Made by a program: the position numbers and the translations under genes | Notes under the pieces: generated by a model | Databases searched by the model: none | Seen by the model: only the letters and a program-made list of their open reading frames with translations | Told to the model about the DNA's origin: nothing | NCBI RefSeq assembly: GCF_029892685.1 | Contig: NZ_JARXVD010000004.1 | Coordinates: 248,001 to 312,000 of the forward strand | Direction: 5' to 3' | Length of the DNA stretch: 64,000 nucleotides | Source of the DNA: Mycobacterium sp. OTB74 | Lineage (GTDB): Bacteria; Actinomycetota; Actinomycetes; Mycobacteriales; Mycobacteriaceae | Shown: piece after piece, positions 1-10,271 of the stretch | How the letters are laid out: every line of letters starts with the position of its first letter | How positions within the stretch are numbered: the stretch's first letter is position 1

Positions 1-744
1 AGGGTTGACTGCGACGGCCTGATTCGACGGCAGGGTCCACGGCGTGGTGGTCCACACCAGCAGGTACGAGCCCGCCATCGGCCCGTCGACCGCCCGGAAG
101 CCCACGGTCAGCGCCGGGTCCTGACGGCTCTGGTAGACGTCGTCGTCCATCCGCAGCTCATGGTTCGACAGCGGCGTCTCGTCGTTCCAGCAGTACGGCA
201 GCACCCGGTTGCCCTCGTAGGCAAGTCCCTTGTCCCACAACTGTTTGAACGCCCAGATCACCGATTCCATGAACGACAGGTCCAGGGTCTTGTAGTCGTT
301 GTCGAAGTCGACCCAGCGGGCTTGACGGGTGACGTACGACCGCCACTCGTTCGCGTACTTCATCACCGAGGCGCGACAAGCATCGTTGAAGGCGCCGATG
401 CCCATGGCCTCGATCTGCGCCTTGTCGGTGATGTCGAGTTGCCGCTGCACCTCGAGTTCGGCGGGCAGACCATGGGTGTCCCAGCCGAAGCGGCGCTCGA
501 CCTTGTAGCCGCGCATGGTCCGGTACCTCGGAACGATGTCCTTGACGTAACCGGTCAACAGGTGGCCGTAGTGCGGCAAGCCGTTTGCGAAGGGCGGGCC
601 GTCGTAGAAGACGTACTCCTCGGCGCCGTCCCGCTGCGCGATGCTGGCCCGGAAGGTGTCGTCGGCAGCCCAGTAGTCCAGCACCTCGAGTTCGAGGGCG
701 GGAAAGTTGGGGGCGCCACTGGCCGGCTTCGGGTAGGCGGTCAC
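1..744 (-). CDS. ileS: Isoleucyl-tRNA synthetase, N-terminal part (runs off the window)
   Basis: Class I aminoacyl-tRNA synthetase that charges tRNA-Ile in the cytoplasm. About 248 N-terminal codons are visible and the gene continues past base 1. The HIGH-type ATP-binding signature appears as [11 protein letters not shown] (residues 51-61), in the usual place for IleRS; the start of the connective/editing insertion follows. I chose the GTG at 744-742 because CAGGAGA sits 8 nt upstream and the protein then begins [10 protein letters not shown]; an in-frame GTG at 765 lies upstream of that ribosome binding site. Expression is probably set by the T-box leader immediately upstream. The family call is secure. 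Confidence 0.96.
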   Translation of the reverse strand, partial: MTAYPKPASGAPNFPALELEVLDYWAADDTFRASIAQRDGAEEYVFYDGPPFANGLPHYGHLLTGYVKDIVPRYRTMRGYKVERRFGWDTHGLPAELEVQRQLDITDKAQIEAMGIGAFNDACRASVMKYANEWRSYVTRQARWVDFDNDYKTLDLSFMESVIWAFKQLWDKGLAYEGNRVLPYCWNDETPLSNHELRMDDDVYQSRQDPALTVGFRAVDGPMAGSYLLVWTTTPWTLPSNQAVAVNP

Positions 745-966
745 GTCAGTCGTCTCCTGTGCCACGGTTCGTTCCAGGCACGGGGACGACAATCTCGCGT
801 CTAACGCGAGCGCCGCGGTACCACCCCGCTTGCGCACGCCCGAGTTGGGTGCACACCGCTCAATTCTGGGCTATGACGGACCCAACCCGTTCGGTTCTAA
901 TGAGCCGGCTCAACGCACGACCGTTCTTCCAAAAGCTCCCCGGTGATGGCCGGATCGATGCAGATG
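745..966 (-). promoter_or_regulatory. T-box riboswitch leader of ileS (translational type)
   Basis: Read on the minus strand, the leader has the hallmark T-box sequence GGGTGGTACCGCGG (826-813), which pairs with the NCCA end of uncharged tRNA. Upstream, a short Stem I region holds GGCCATCACCGGGG, whose ATC (947-945) suits an isoleucine specifier codon. Downstream, GTCGTCCCC (790-782) can pair with GGAGACGAC (757-749), the segment carrying the ileS ribosome binding site; 8 of 9 positions match. No run of U follows, so control should act on translation initiation, as described for actinobacterial ileS leaders. The fold was drawn by eye. Confidence 0.9.
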
Positions 967-972
967 ACGGAG

Positions 973-978
973 ATTCTA
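973..978 (-). promoter_or_regulatory. Putative -10 element of the ileS leader
   Basis: TAGAAT on the minus strand lies about 7 nt before the apparent start of the T-box leader. Its first three bases are the TAG stop codon of the upstream gene, so the ileS promoter would be embedded in that gene's 3' end. No good -35 hexamer is seen, which is common in mycobacteria. Confidence 0.5.
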
Positions 979-1617
979 CCGCGACGCGGGCGTTGCCTCG
1001 GTGGACAGCTCGATCAGCGCGAGCGGGAACTGCTCGGCGAGCTCCTCAACGGTGTACGAATCGACCCGCCGTACATCGAACCACCAGTCCAGCTGCAGAA
1101 CGCCGTCGCAGCGGTAGCCACGCAACTCCACGGCGTGGGCGGCACCTGGATGATCGTCGCCGATCGGGGTGGTGCCATAGCTGAACAAGACATCGCAGTC
1201 GCCGGTGAGATCGGCGTCCGCGGCGGCCAATGCCTGACCGACTGCTGCCAGCATGTCGGTGGCGTCGAGTTCGGCAGCCGAAACGCAGTGCAGCTGAACC
1301 CGCTGGACGGCCGCCAACCAACTGCCTGCGCGCTCATTGGCCACCGTGATGTCCACATACGCCTGGCCGGCTCCGAGCACGCGCTCCATGGCCCGCGCCA
1401 AGGCCGCGACCAAGATGGCCTCAACATCGACCAGCAGGTACTCTGCAGCGCCGTCGAGCTCGTCTGTTAATTCCGATGACAACGATATGGCGAACCTCTC
1501 CATGTTCGCGGGCGCAGCGGCACCACTGCCAGCCAACTGGTGGTCGTTGTGGGTGACGGTAACGGGGGTGTTGTGCGGCCCTACTGAACCGATCTCCCCT
1601 GCATACGCGAGAAACAT
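976..1617 (-). CDS. Stand-alone protein resembling the C-terminal half of an NRPS condensation/epimerization domain
   Basis: About 213 residues from ATG 1617; an in-frame GTG at 1644 would add nine. The segment ISLSSELTDEL, then VEAILVAALARAMERV, follows the pattern of the C-terminal lobe of condensation/epimerization domains. The end, LDWWFDVRRVDSYTVEELAEQF, also matches the usual close of such domains. The N-terminal lobe that would carry the HHxxxDG catalytic motif is absent, and no adenylation or carrier domain is nearby, so it cannot be a working condensation domain alone. It may be a repurposed binding protein. Family assignment is by eye; function is unknown. Confidence 0.6.
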   Translation of the reverse strand: MFLAYAGEIGSVGPHNTPVTVTHNDHQLAGSGAAAPANMERFAISLSSELTDELDGAAEYLLVDVEAILVAALARAMERVLGAGQAYVDITVANERAGSWLAAVQRVQLHCVSAAELDATDMLAAVGQALAAADADLTGDCDVLFSYGTTPIGDDHPGAAHAVELRGYRCDGVLQLDWWFDVRRVDSYTVEELAEQFPLALIELSTEATPASR

Positions 1618-1638
1618 GTGCACGACCGTACCGCAGAT

Positions 1639-1684
1639 TCCCACAATTGGGACACTGATCCCAAGATCATGACGACGGTGTCAA
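1639..1684. promoter_or_regulatory. Divergent promoter region with three TCCCA/TGGGA half-sites
   Basis: TCCCA (1639-1643), TGGGA (1648-1652) and TCCCA (1659-1663) form two overlapping dyads with 4- and 6-nt spacers. A perfect minus-strand -35 box TTGACA lies at 1684-1679, on the promoter side of the gene that ends at 976. The arrangement looks like an operator over the start region of that gene; the binding protein is unknown. Confidence 0.45.
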
Positions 1685-1710
1685 TTACGGGTGAAACTGG
1701 CGTAACTATG

Positions 1711-1722
1711 GTTGCTAGCAAC
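1711..1722. promoter_or_regulatory. Perfect palindrome GTTGCTAGCAAC, candidate autoregulatory operator
   Basis: A 12-bp perfect palindrome lies 29 nt upstream of the GTG start of the HTH gene and just downstream of a possible -10 (TAACTA, 1703-1708). A bound dimer would sit on the transcription start. The 10-bp core TTGCTAGCAA recurs at 2960-2969, with a one-base variant at 2974-2983. Confidence 0.5.
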
Positions 1723-1750
1723 CGCGCTGGGAACCAGCTATCGTGACAGC

Positions 1751-2104
1751 GTGCCCCGGACCGACCAAAACGGCAGACAGCTCAAAGCCCTGCTCGACTA
1801 CATCTTCGACGGCGATGTAGAGGCCCGTGAGATATATCACGCGCTGGGCACATCCAGCAGCACTTACTACCGCCGCATCAAAGAGGCGGACTATCCCAAC
1901 GCTGAAGAACTACGTCTGGTCGCCGACCGATTCCAGCTCAGCTACCCGGATCTGCAAATACGGTTCGGGCTGATGAGCCATGACGAAGTCGTGAATTACA
2001 TGCAATCCGCACCGCTCGCCGTGGCGACCGCCGCTACGGTGATCCCGCGACGGGCCACCAGGCTGTCCGAGATGACCCGGCGTAGTGACGCTCCGTCCCT
2101 GTAA
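1751..2104 (+). CDS. Small helix-turn-helix DNA-binding protein
   Basis: A 117-residue protein from GTG 1751; an in-frame TTG at 1712 would start inside the palindrome, so I prefer the later start. Residues about 20-60 (AREIYHALGTSSSTYYRRI, then an acidic linker and AEELRLVADRF) read as a helix-turn-helix of the kind found in small mycobacterial and phage repressors. The C-terminal tail is Ala/Thr/Arg-rich. It lies 9 nt upstream of a membrane protein gene and is probably co-transcribed with it. The flanking palindromes make autoregulation likely by inference. Targets are unknown. Confidence 0.7.
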   Translation: MPRTDQNGRQLKALLDYIFDGDVEAREIYHALGTSSSTYYRRIKEADYPNAEELRLVADRFQLSYPDLQIRFGLMSHDEVVNYMQSAPLAVATAATVIPRRATRLSEMTRRSDAPSL

Positions 2105-2113
2105 GGCTGCTCC

Positions 2114-2848
2114 ATGGCTCTGACCTTTCTCATCGCGATCACCCTCGCCTGCATGGCGTGGAGCTTGTGGATCCGACGGATCACCTGGTCGTGCCGCTGG
2201 GAAGTCGCAGCGACCCTCAACATCGCACTTCAGGCCGCCGCCATCGCGCTGATGTCGCCTTTCGCCGCCAACACCATCGGACGGTGGATTCACTCGCTGA
2301 CCGGCGTGTGGAACCTGCAGGCCTACATCGGACACGACTGCTACATCGTGGCGGCGTCGGCCATCGTCTACAACGTCCTGGGCCGGTTGGCCGACGACGA
2401 CGCCATGCAGCGGATGTTCACGCAGTATGTCGAGCGCCCGGCCACGCTATGCATCCCGATCCTGCTCGCACTGTTCTCGATGAGCGTCGCCGGCCGCGAG
2501 TACTCCCCAGACCTGTTCACCCTGCCGACCGACGCCTGGCTGGCCGCCTATTGGCTGGTGCTCTGCAGCACCTTGACCTACCTGCTGATCTACGGCGCCC
2601 GTGCGTTACTGGTGCTGCGCAAGGACCCGGCGTCACGACGGATCGCCAACATCTACCTGTTCGCCTCAGCGAGCGGGGTTGCAGCGTGCGCAGTGAGGAT
2701 CACAACCTCCCTGATCCCGGCACTACAACCGCTCGAGAACGGCCGGTTGGTGTGGGTCTTGGCGTGCATGTGCGGAGGGGTATTCGCCATCGCCTCGGCG
2801 CAATCCTGGCTGAGCAAAGCCAGGTGGTTCACCCGCGCCGGTCGCTGA
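2114..2848 (+). CDS. Multi-pass membrane protein of unknown function
   Basis: A 244-residue protein with about six or seven hydrophobic segments (roughly residues 1-18, 35-55, 70-95, 110-130, 143-168, 178-200 and 213-232), a basic cytoplasmic tail and no recognised catalytic motif. It starts 9 nt after the HTH gene, so the pair is probably one transcript. Its size and arrangement recall the N-terminal membrane half of actinobacterial transporter-like proteins (MAB_1171c type) encoded beside small regulators, but that link is from general resemblance only. I would call it a conserved-type membrane partner of the regulator. Confidence 0.65.
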   Translation: MALTFLIAITLACMAWSLWIRRITWSCRWEVAATLNIALQAAAIALMSPFAANTIGRWIHSLTGVWNLQAYIGHDCYIVAASAIVYNVLGRLADDDAMQRMFTQYVERPATLCIPILLALFSMSVAGREYSPDLFTLPTDAWLAAYWLVLCSTLTYLLIYGARALLVLRKDPASRRIANIYLFASASGVAACAVRITTSLIPALQPLENGRLVWVLACMCGGVFAIASAQSWLSKARWFTRAGR

Positions 2849-2959
2849 GTTCGTCAGCATCTGCCACCGTTCGCGGAAGTTTGGACCCTCGGCACCATCA
2901 GCTTTGAAATCTGACTTCAGGATGAAGTTCGGTCAAACAGCCACCACATCCGCTTGCAG

Positions 2960-2983
2960 TTGCTAGCAATCGCTTGCTCGCAA
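2960..2983. repeat. Tandem TTGCTAGCAA / TTGCTCGCAA palindromes
   Basis: The perfect palindrome TTGCTAGCAA at 2960-2969 repeats the core found at 1712-1721. A near copy, TTGCTCGCAA, follows with a 14-bp period at 2974-2983. They lie 110 bp downstream of the membrane protein gene and are candidate sites for the neighbouring HTH protein. Confidence 0.5.
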
Positions 2984-3046
2984 ACGCTGAAACGCGGTCC
3001 AGCAAACTCCACATCGCTCACAGGCAATATTCAGCTATTGTTTGCT

Positions 3047-3062
3047 TGTGATCAACATCACA
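3047..3062. promoter_or_regulatory. CRP/FNR-type site TGTGA-N6-TCACA
   Basis: TGTGATCAACATCACA is a perfect match to the TGTGA-N6-TCACA consensus of the mycobacterial cAMP receptor protein (Rv3676 type). It lies about 200 bp after the membrane protein gene and 135 bp before a weak open frame, so the regulated transcript is unclear. Confidence 0.55.
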
Positions 3063-3093
3063 CCCACTGAATGGGTGTACCGGTGGTTACACC
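3061..3093. repeat. Two overlapping inverted repeats next to the CRP-type site
   Basis: CACCCA-N5-TGGGTG (3061-3077) and GGTGTA-N8-TACACC (3074-3093) abut the CRP-type site. Both arms match perfectly. They could be hairpins in RNA or additional operators; nothing further can be decided from sequence. Confidence 0.4.
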
Positions 3094-3432
3094 TGGGGCC
3101 GTACCCGTAATGGCACGCGAAATGCTGAACGAGCCGTCGCGAGGCATTCGCGCGACGACATAACTCTGCGCGGCCGCGGGTAGGCAGGCGCACTACGTGA
3201 CTGCGTCGGATCAGAAGCTGTATCGCAGCACCATGGTTCGCACGAACCGCGACAGCCTGGCACTGCGTGCGGCCACCCGAGATGTCAAACGCCCGAGCGG
3301 CGAAAGCTCGGCGAACCCAGGCGAGCGAGTTAGAAAAATCTCTACGACCAGGGTCAGGACCCGTAGGTCGTTGAATTCTGGGTTGATCATTGCTTTCACA
3401 ATCGGCGCCATCACCGCGCTGTGTCGGAACAA

Positions 3433-3623
3433 CTACAGCGCATACGTCGAATAGGCGTTGAGCGACAGCTCACCCGATTGACGACGATCCACCAGGCGTC
3501 GCAGCAGGTCTACCAAATCGCGTTGCTTCAGGAACGCTGCCAACCCGTCGATGACGAGCGCCGTCGGCTGGTTGGCCGGGATGTCGGTCAGCCACCCAGG
3601 ATGGGTAAGGTCCGCTGCGACGG
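3433..3623 (-). pseudogene. 3' fragment of an LCM-family S-adenosylmethionine methyltransferase
   Basis: About 63 codons ending at TAG 3435-3433 read ADLTHPGWLTDIPANQPTA, then LVIDGLAAFLKQRD. This matches the C-terminal half of mycobacterial leucine-carboxymethyltransferase-like O-methyltransferases (pattern DLTDPxWL ... VAEGLLMYL). The SAM-binding N-terminal half is missing: the frame abuts the stop codon of lipL with no start, and the motif has drifted (VIDGLAAFL). It is best explained as the relic of a deletion that brought lipL next to this region. Confidence 0.7.
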
Positions 3624-4892
3624 CTAACCCGCGACCGGCGCCGCTTCGTCGAATCGGGCACCCAAGTCGGCCACCGAGCGGTAGCCGTTGGTCCGGGCCA
3701 GCGCGGCCCCGCGACGCACCATCGCCGCGGTTGCCACGAAGCCTGCCTGGTCGGCTACAACGAACGGAGTCAATAGGCGGTTGTGTACAAACCCGAACGA
3801 CAACCCGCTCTCCGGGTCCGCCCAGCCCAGCGAACCACCCAGCCCGACGTGGCCGAATCCGGGCAGCAAGCCCGGGATGGGCATCGAGTGATAACCCAGG
3901 TGGAACGACATCGGCATCACCACGGTGTGGTCCAACGCCAGGCTCGGCCGTCCGACCAGTCCGGTCGTGAGCTCCGAGGACAGGAACTGCCGGCCGCCGA
4001 GTTGACCGCCGTTGGCCAGAGCGCCGTACATCCGAGCCAGGCCGCGGGCGGTCGCCACTGCATTGGCGGCCGGAATCTCGCTGTCGAGCATGGGCGTGTC
4101 GCCCTGAACGGTGGACTTCATCCCGGGGAAGTACAGCGCGCCGAAACCTCCACTGAACTGGCTTTGCGCGGCGTACGGAGCGATCAGGTTGAACAGCGGG
4201 TTGGGCAGATTCAGTTGCGGGTGGATGATCTGCGCCGCCTTGGTCCGCGAGTCGGCGGGCGGCCGACCCAGGTGGATGCCCTCCGCGTTCAACGGCTCGG
4301 CGATCTCTTCGCGGAACAGCGTGCGCATGCCCTTGCCGGTCACCGACCGCGCCAGGCCCGACAGCAGCCAGCCGTAGGTCAGCGCGTGATAAGCCGGTTT
4401 GCCACGCAGCCGTGACGCAGGAGCTGCTGCGATGCGCTCCTCCATGCCGATGTGATCCATCATCTCGGCCTTGCTGACGCCGTTCAGGCGAGAGAGCCCG
4501 GCACGGTGCCGCATCATCTCGCGGACGGTGATGTCAGCCTTGCCGTTCGCGCCGAATGCGGTCCAGTACTCGGCGACGGGTGCGTCGTAGTCGATCAGTC
4601 CTCGGTCGGCCAGCCGATGGATCACCGTGGAGGCGATGCCCTTGGTGGCGGAAAACACCATGGCGCCGGTGTCGGCGGTCCACGGCTGCCGTCCGCGCCG
4701 GTCCGCCCAGCCGGTCCACACGTCCACAACTGGTTCGCCATCGAGGTAAACAGCAAGCGCTCCGCCGCCGAAACGATGGTGCGGGAACATGGCACTGAAG
4801 CCGCGCACCGCACAGGCGAAGTTGGGATCCGCCGCGCCATACACGCCGGATGGCAGCGCCTCGTCGCGCTGCTGAGGGGAAACCTGCGTCAC
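3624..4892 (-). CDS. lipL: Beta-lactamase-fold esterase/lipase (LipL-like)
   Basis: A serine hydrolase of the beta-lactamase/EstB family, 422 residues from GTG 4892 (a TTG at 4901 would add three). The nucleophile motif SxxK is FSATKG with Ser81 and Lys84, at the expected N-terminal third. YHALTYGWL supplies the tyrosine region and GHVGLGGSLGW the C-terminal strand motif. M. tuberculosis LipL (Rv1497) is about the same length and also follows the meaB homologue. It likely hydrolyses short-chain esters. It lies 131 nt downstream of meaB on the same strand, so it may be partly co-transcribed. Confidence 0.88.
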   Translation of the reverse strand: MTQVSPQQRDEALPSGVYGAADPNFACAVRGFSAMFPHHRFGGGALAVYLDGEPVVDVWTGWADRRGRQPWTADTGAMVFSATKGIASTVIHRLADRGLIDYDAPVAEYWTAFGANGKADITVREMMRHRAGLSRLNGVSKAEMMDHIGMEERIAAAPASRLRGKPAYHALTYGWLLSGLARSVTGKGMRTLFREEIAEPLNAEGIHLGRPPADSRTKAAQIIHPQLNLPNPLFNLIAPYAAQSQFSGGFGALYFPGMKSTVQGDTPMLDSEIPAANAVATARGLARMYGALANGGQLGGRQFLSSELTTGLVGRPSLALDHTVVMPMSFHLGYHSMPIPGLLPGFGHVGLGGSLGWADPESGLSFGFVHNRLLTPFVVADQAGFVATAAMVRRGAALARTNGYRSVADLGARFDEAAPVAG

Positions 4893-5023
4893 ACAATCCA
4901 AGTTACCTGACGAGTGTGAGCAAAGTTACGAAGGGTTACCGGTTCGTTAATCGTCGTCCACCGCACCGAGGCCGCCGAGCCCGCACCGGAGCCTCCGAGA
5001 CGACATCACGGAAGATCGGGCCG

Positions 5024-5995
5024 TCACTGCGCCAGGTCGATTATCCGCTGCGCTGCCAGCGTCGGCGTCAACTCACCATCGCGAACCTGGCGTTCCAGTT
5101 CAGCGCGCTGAGCCTTTACCTCAGGGTGAGACAGCACTCGGTCCAGCACCGTGTCGCGCACCATGGACCAGGTCCAATCCACCTGCTGGGTACGGCGCCG
5201 GGCATCGAATTCACCTGCAGCGCTGAGTGTTTCACGATGTTTGAGCACGGTGTCCCAGAGTTGCGCCAGACCGTCGCCGTGCAGCGCACTCATGGTCAGC
5301 ACTGGCGGCCGCCACAGCGACTCGCGCGGGTGAATCAGCCGGATGGCGCCGGTCAGCTCGCGTGCGGCGGCCTTGGCCTCGAGGGCATGTTCGCCGTCGG
5401 CCTTGTTCACCACGATGACGTCAGCCAGCTCGAGCACGCCCTTCTTGATGCCCTGCAGCTGGTCACCTGTGCGCGCGAGGGTCAGAAACACGAAGGTGTC
5501 CACCATGTTGGCTACCGTCACCTCGGACTGGCCGACACCCACCGTCTCGACCAGAACTACGTCATATCCGGCGCCTTCAAGCAGCACGATGGTCTCGCGG
5601 GTCGCCTTGGCGACCCCGCCCAGCGTGCCCGAGGTCGGGGACGGCCGGATATAGGCGTCCGGATGGACAGCCAGCTGCGCCATGCGGGTCTTGTCCCCCA
5701 GGATCGACCCACCCGTGCGAGTCGACGACGGGTCGACCGCCAGCACCGCGACCCGGTGACCCAGCCCGATCAGGTACATGCCGAGCGCCTCGATAGTCGT
5801 CGACTTGCCCACCCCCGGCACGCCGGTGATGCCGACATGCAGGGCGCTGCCGGCTTCCGGTGACAGCTCCAGCAGCAGCTGCTGCGCGGTGTCGCGGTGG
5901 TCGGCGCGGGTGGACTCCACCAGCGTGATGGCGCGCGACAATGCCGCGCGGTCACCACCTCGGATTTTGGCCGCGAGCTCGGGGACCGTAGCCAT
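5024..5995 (-). CDS. meaB: Methylmalonyl-CoA mutase-associated GTPase (MeaB/ArgK, Rv1496 type)
   Basis: A G3E-family P-loop GTPase of 323 residues that loads and protects adenosylcobalamin on methylmalonyl-CoA mutase. The P-loop GVPGVGKS is at residues 58-65, followed by the family motif AVDPSSTRTGGSILGDKTRM and a NKAD base-recognition motif. The ATG start is only 4 nt past the mutB stop, so translation is probably coupled. In M. tuberculosis a mazEF4 toxin-antitoxin pair sits between the two genes; here there is none. Confidence 0.95.
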   Translation of the reverse strand: MATVPELAAKIRGGDRAALSRAITLVESTRADHRDTAQQLLLELSPEAGSALHVGITGVPGVGKSTTIEALGMYLIGLGHRVAVLAVDPSSTRTGGSILGDKTRMAQLAVHPDAYIRPSPTSGTLGGVAKATRETIVLLEGAGYDVVLVETVGVGQSEVTVANMVDTFVFLTLARTGDQLQGIKKGVLELADVIVVNKADGEHALEAKAAARELTGAIRLIHPRESLWRPPVLTMSALHGDGLAQLWDTVLKHRETLSAAGEFDARRRTQQVDWTWSMVRDTVLDRVLSHPEVKAQRAELERQVRDGELTPTLAAQRIIDLAQ

Positions 5996-5999
5996 ACCC

Positions 6000-8246
<2,247 letters not shown>

Positions 8247-8247
8247 C

Positions 8248-10125
8248 TCAGGCTCCCAATCGGGTGAGCAGGGTCGAAAGCGCTTCGACGGCATCGATTT
8301 TCATGGTCAGGTACTCGTCCGGCTTGTCGGCGTCCTCAGCCACCGCCTTCTCCGGCCCTGCAAGGTAGATGTGCACGACACCGGCATCGCGGGCAGCCTT
8401 GACCACCCCGGACGCCTCCGCGCCGTACCGCGCGTCAGTGCCGCAGACCACCGCGGCAACGTGCCCGTCGGCGACCGCCGCCACGCCTGCGGCGTCCACA
8501 GTGCCGGGGTTCACCGCCTCGATACCGCCCGATGCCAACAGGTTCGAAGCGAACGTGGTCCGCACATTGTGCTCGGCGAGCGGACCGACCGGCAGCAGCA
8601 CCGCCTGGGGCCGCTTTCCGGTCTTGGCCAGGAAGGCATCCGAGCGGTCCCGCAGGGCCTCGAAGGCCGCCGCGTACCGGATCACTCCGGTGAACGAATC
8701 ACTCTGCGCGAGTGGAGCTTCCGACAGATTTGGGAATTCATTGATACCGGTGAGCGCGGTGCGGCGGTGTGCGATGTCATCGGCCCTACGGGCGGCGACC
8801 GCCGCGATCTCGGCGACCAGCTGGTCCCGCGCCGCGACGAATCCGCCTGCCGATTCCAGCTCCTGGAAGCGCTTCCAGGCCTCCTGCGCCAACTGCTCCG
8901 TGAAGTCCTCGACGAACCAGGAACCACCCGCGGGGTCGCTGACCCGGCCCAGGTGCGATTCCTCCAGCAGCAACAACTGGGTGTTGCGGGCCATCCGGCG
9001 GCTGAAAGTGGCTGCGATGCCCGCCAATCCGCCATCGATGGCAGCGTCGAAGGGCTCCACCAACACGACGTCGGCGCCACCCACGCCGGCAGCGAAGGCG
9101 CCCAGCGTGGTGCGCAGCATGTTCACCCACGGATCACGCTGCGACATCATGGCTTTCGAAGTGACGGCGTGAATTGTTGCCGCACCAGCGTCTCTCGTAT
9201 TGCCGGCACCGCCGGCGGTGATGTCACCGACCACCTCGGCCACCCGGGCCCAAAGCTGGCGCGCCGCACGGAGTTTCGCGATAGTCTCGAACTGATCGTC
9301 GGATGCGGCGAACCGGAAGCTGATCTGCCGTAACGCATCGGCGGAACTCAGCCCGCCCGCGGTGAGCAGTCGCAGGTAGGCGACGCCGGCAGCGATCGCA
9401 CCGGCGAGTTCCAGCGACGCGCTGGCCCCCAGGTTGTGCAGGGCGGCCGCGTCGACCGTGATGGCGCGCACTCCCCCGTCGAACTGAACCAGCTTGGCAG
9501 CAGTGGCCAGCACGTCCTGTTCGGAGGCCGACGCTGTGCCGGACAGCGGCGCGGTCAGCGGGTCAGCGCCCAGGTCGATCGACAGCCGCGCCCGTTGCTC
9601 GGCATCGAACGCCTGCAGCAGGGCCAGCAGTTGTTCGGCGGCGGCGGCGTAGTCGGTGCCGGCGTCCAGGATCACCGGCACCAGATCCAGGAAGACACCC
9701 TCGAAAACCCGGTCCAGTTCGTCGACCACAACCCCGTCCGCGCCGACCCGGACGGCCAATGCGCTGGTGCCGTCGGTGAGGGCGAGTAGCACGGCCCCGT
9801 TGACGGTGCCGGCGTCAGCGCTCGGATCGATCGGGAACGACTCGGCGACCTTCCAACCGGACAGCACGTCGCGATCGGCGTCGCCGCCGCGGGTGAACGG
9901 CCACTGCCCGGGCAGCGACGGCTCGGGCAGCCCGTCCAGGCTTGTGTACAGCGGCCGAACCGGAAATCCGTCATAGGTCGGCGAGTCGAGCAGCCGCTCG
10001 GGTTCGGGCCCCAGCTCGGCGGGATCTTTGCGTGTGCTCTTGGCCAGCACCCCGGCGACGCCGACCCGCCACGTATCGCGATCGGCTTCGATGGTGCCGG
10101 CGCTGGCCCCAGTCTGTTCGGACAC
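8248..10125 (-). CDS. mutA: Methylmalonyl-CoA mutase small subunit
   Basis: The non-catalytic partner of MutB, 625 residues from GTG 10125 with AGGAGA 5 nt upstream. It keeps the same barrel plus B12-like domain plan, but its C-terminal domain ([20 protein letters not shown]) lacks the DxHxxG cobalt-binding motif of the large subunit, as expected. It is first gene of the mutA-mutB-meaB unit. No cobalamin riboswitch was recognised in the 146 bp upstream. Confidence 0.96.
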   Translation of the reverse strand: MSEQTGASAGTIEADRDTWRVGVAGVLAKSTRKDPAELGPEPERLLDSPTYDGFPVRPLYTSLDGLPEPSLPGQWPFTRGGDADRDVLSGWKVAESFPIDPSADAGTVNGAVLLALTDGTSALAVRVGADGVVVDELDRVFEGVFLDLVPVILDAGTDYAAAAEQLLALLQAFDAEQRARLSIDLGADPLTAPLSGTASASEQDVLATAAKLVQFDGGVRAITVDAAALHNLGASASLELAGAIAAGVAYLRLLTAGGLSSADALRQISFRFAASDDQFETIAKLRAARQLWARVAEVVGDITAGGAGNTRDAGAATIHAVTSKAMMSQRDPWVNMLRTTLGAFAAGVGGADVVLVEPFDAAIDGGLAGIAATFSRRMARNTQLLLLEESHLGRVSDPAGGSWFVEDFTEQLAQEAWKRFQELESAGGFVAARDQLVAEIAAVAARRADDIAHRRTALTGINEFPNLSEAPLAQSDSFTGVIRYAAAFEALRDRSDAFLAKTGKRPQAVLLPVGPLAEHNVRTTFASNLLASGGIEAVNPGTVDAAGVAAVADGHVAAVVCGTDARYGAEASGVVKAARDAGVVHIYLAGPEKAVAEDADKPDEYLTMKIDAVEALSTLLTRLGA

Positions 10126-10271
10126 CGCTTCTCCTGTGTTGTCGCAGCGTGTGACTTATCACCCGAGAACTCAGGCTAAATGATCGCAGTCACGGGTTGG
10201 TGCCGTGGTCCGCCCAATGGTCATGGCCCGGAAACCGGTTATTCGCCGGTCGCCCCGTACCCTTGGACACC

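Larger units (their letters stand above)
2849..3432. other. Gene-poor stretch rich in short dyads
   Basis: I see no convincing gene here. The stretch holds TTGCTAGCAA (2960-2969), TTGCTCGCAA (2974-2983), a perfect CRP-type site (3047-3062) and two further inverted repeats (3061-3077 and 3074-3093). A plus-strand frame from GTG 3197 to 3454 (85 codons, hydrophobic near its end) is open, but it has no recognisable family and overlaps the methyltransferase remnant. I treat it as unlikely to be real. Confidence 0.6.

Noticed and set aside
3197..3454. An 85-codon plus-strand frame with a GTG start and a hydrophobic stretch
   Set aside because: No family resemblance, and its end overlaps the methyltransferase relic on the other strand. 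It was left as a remark in the gene-poor stretch rather than called.
10151..10162. GTGA-CTTA-TCAC dyad between mutA and the TVP38-like gene as a CRP site
   Set aside because: The spacer is 4 nt instead of 6 and the outer T/A positions are not both kept, so it is not a good CRP site.
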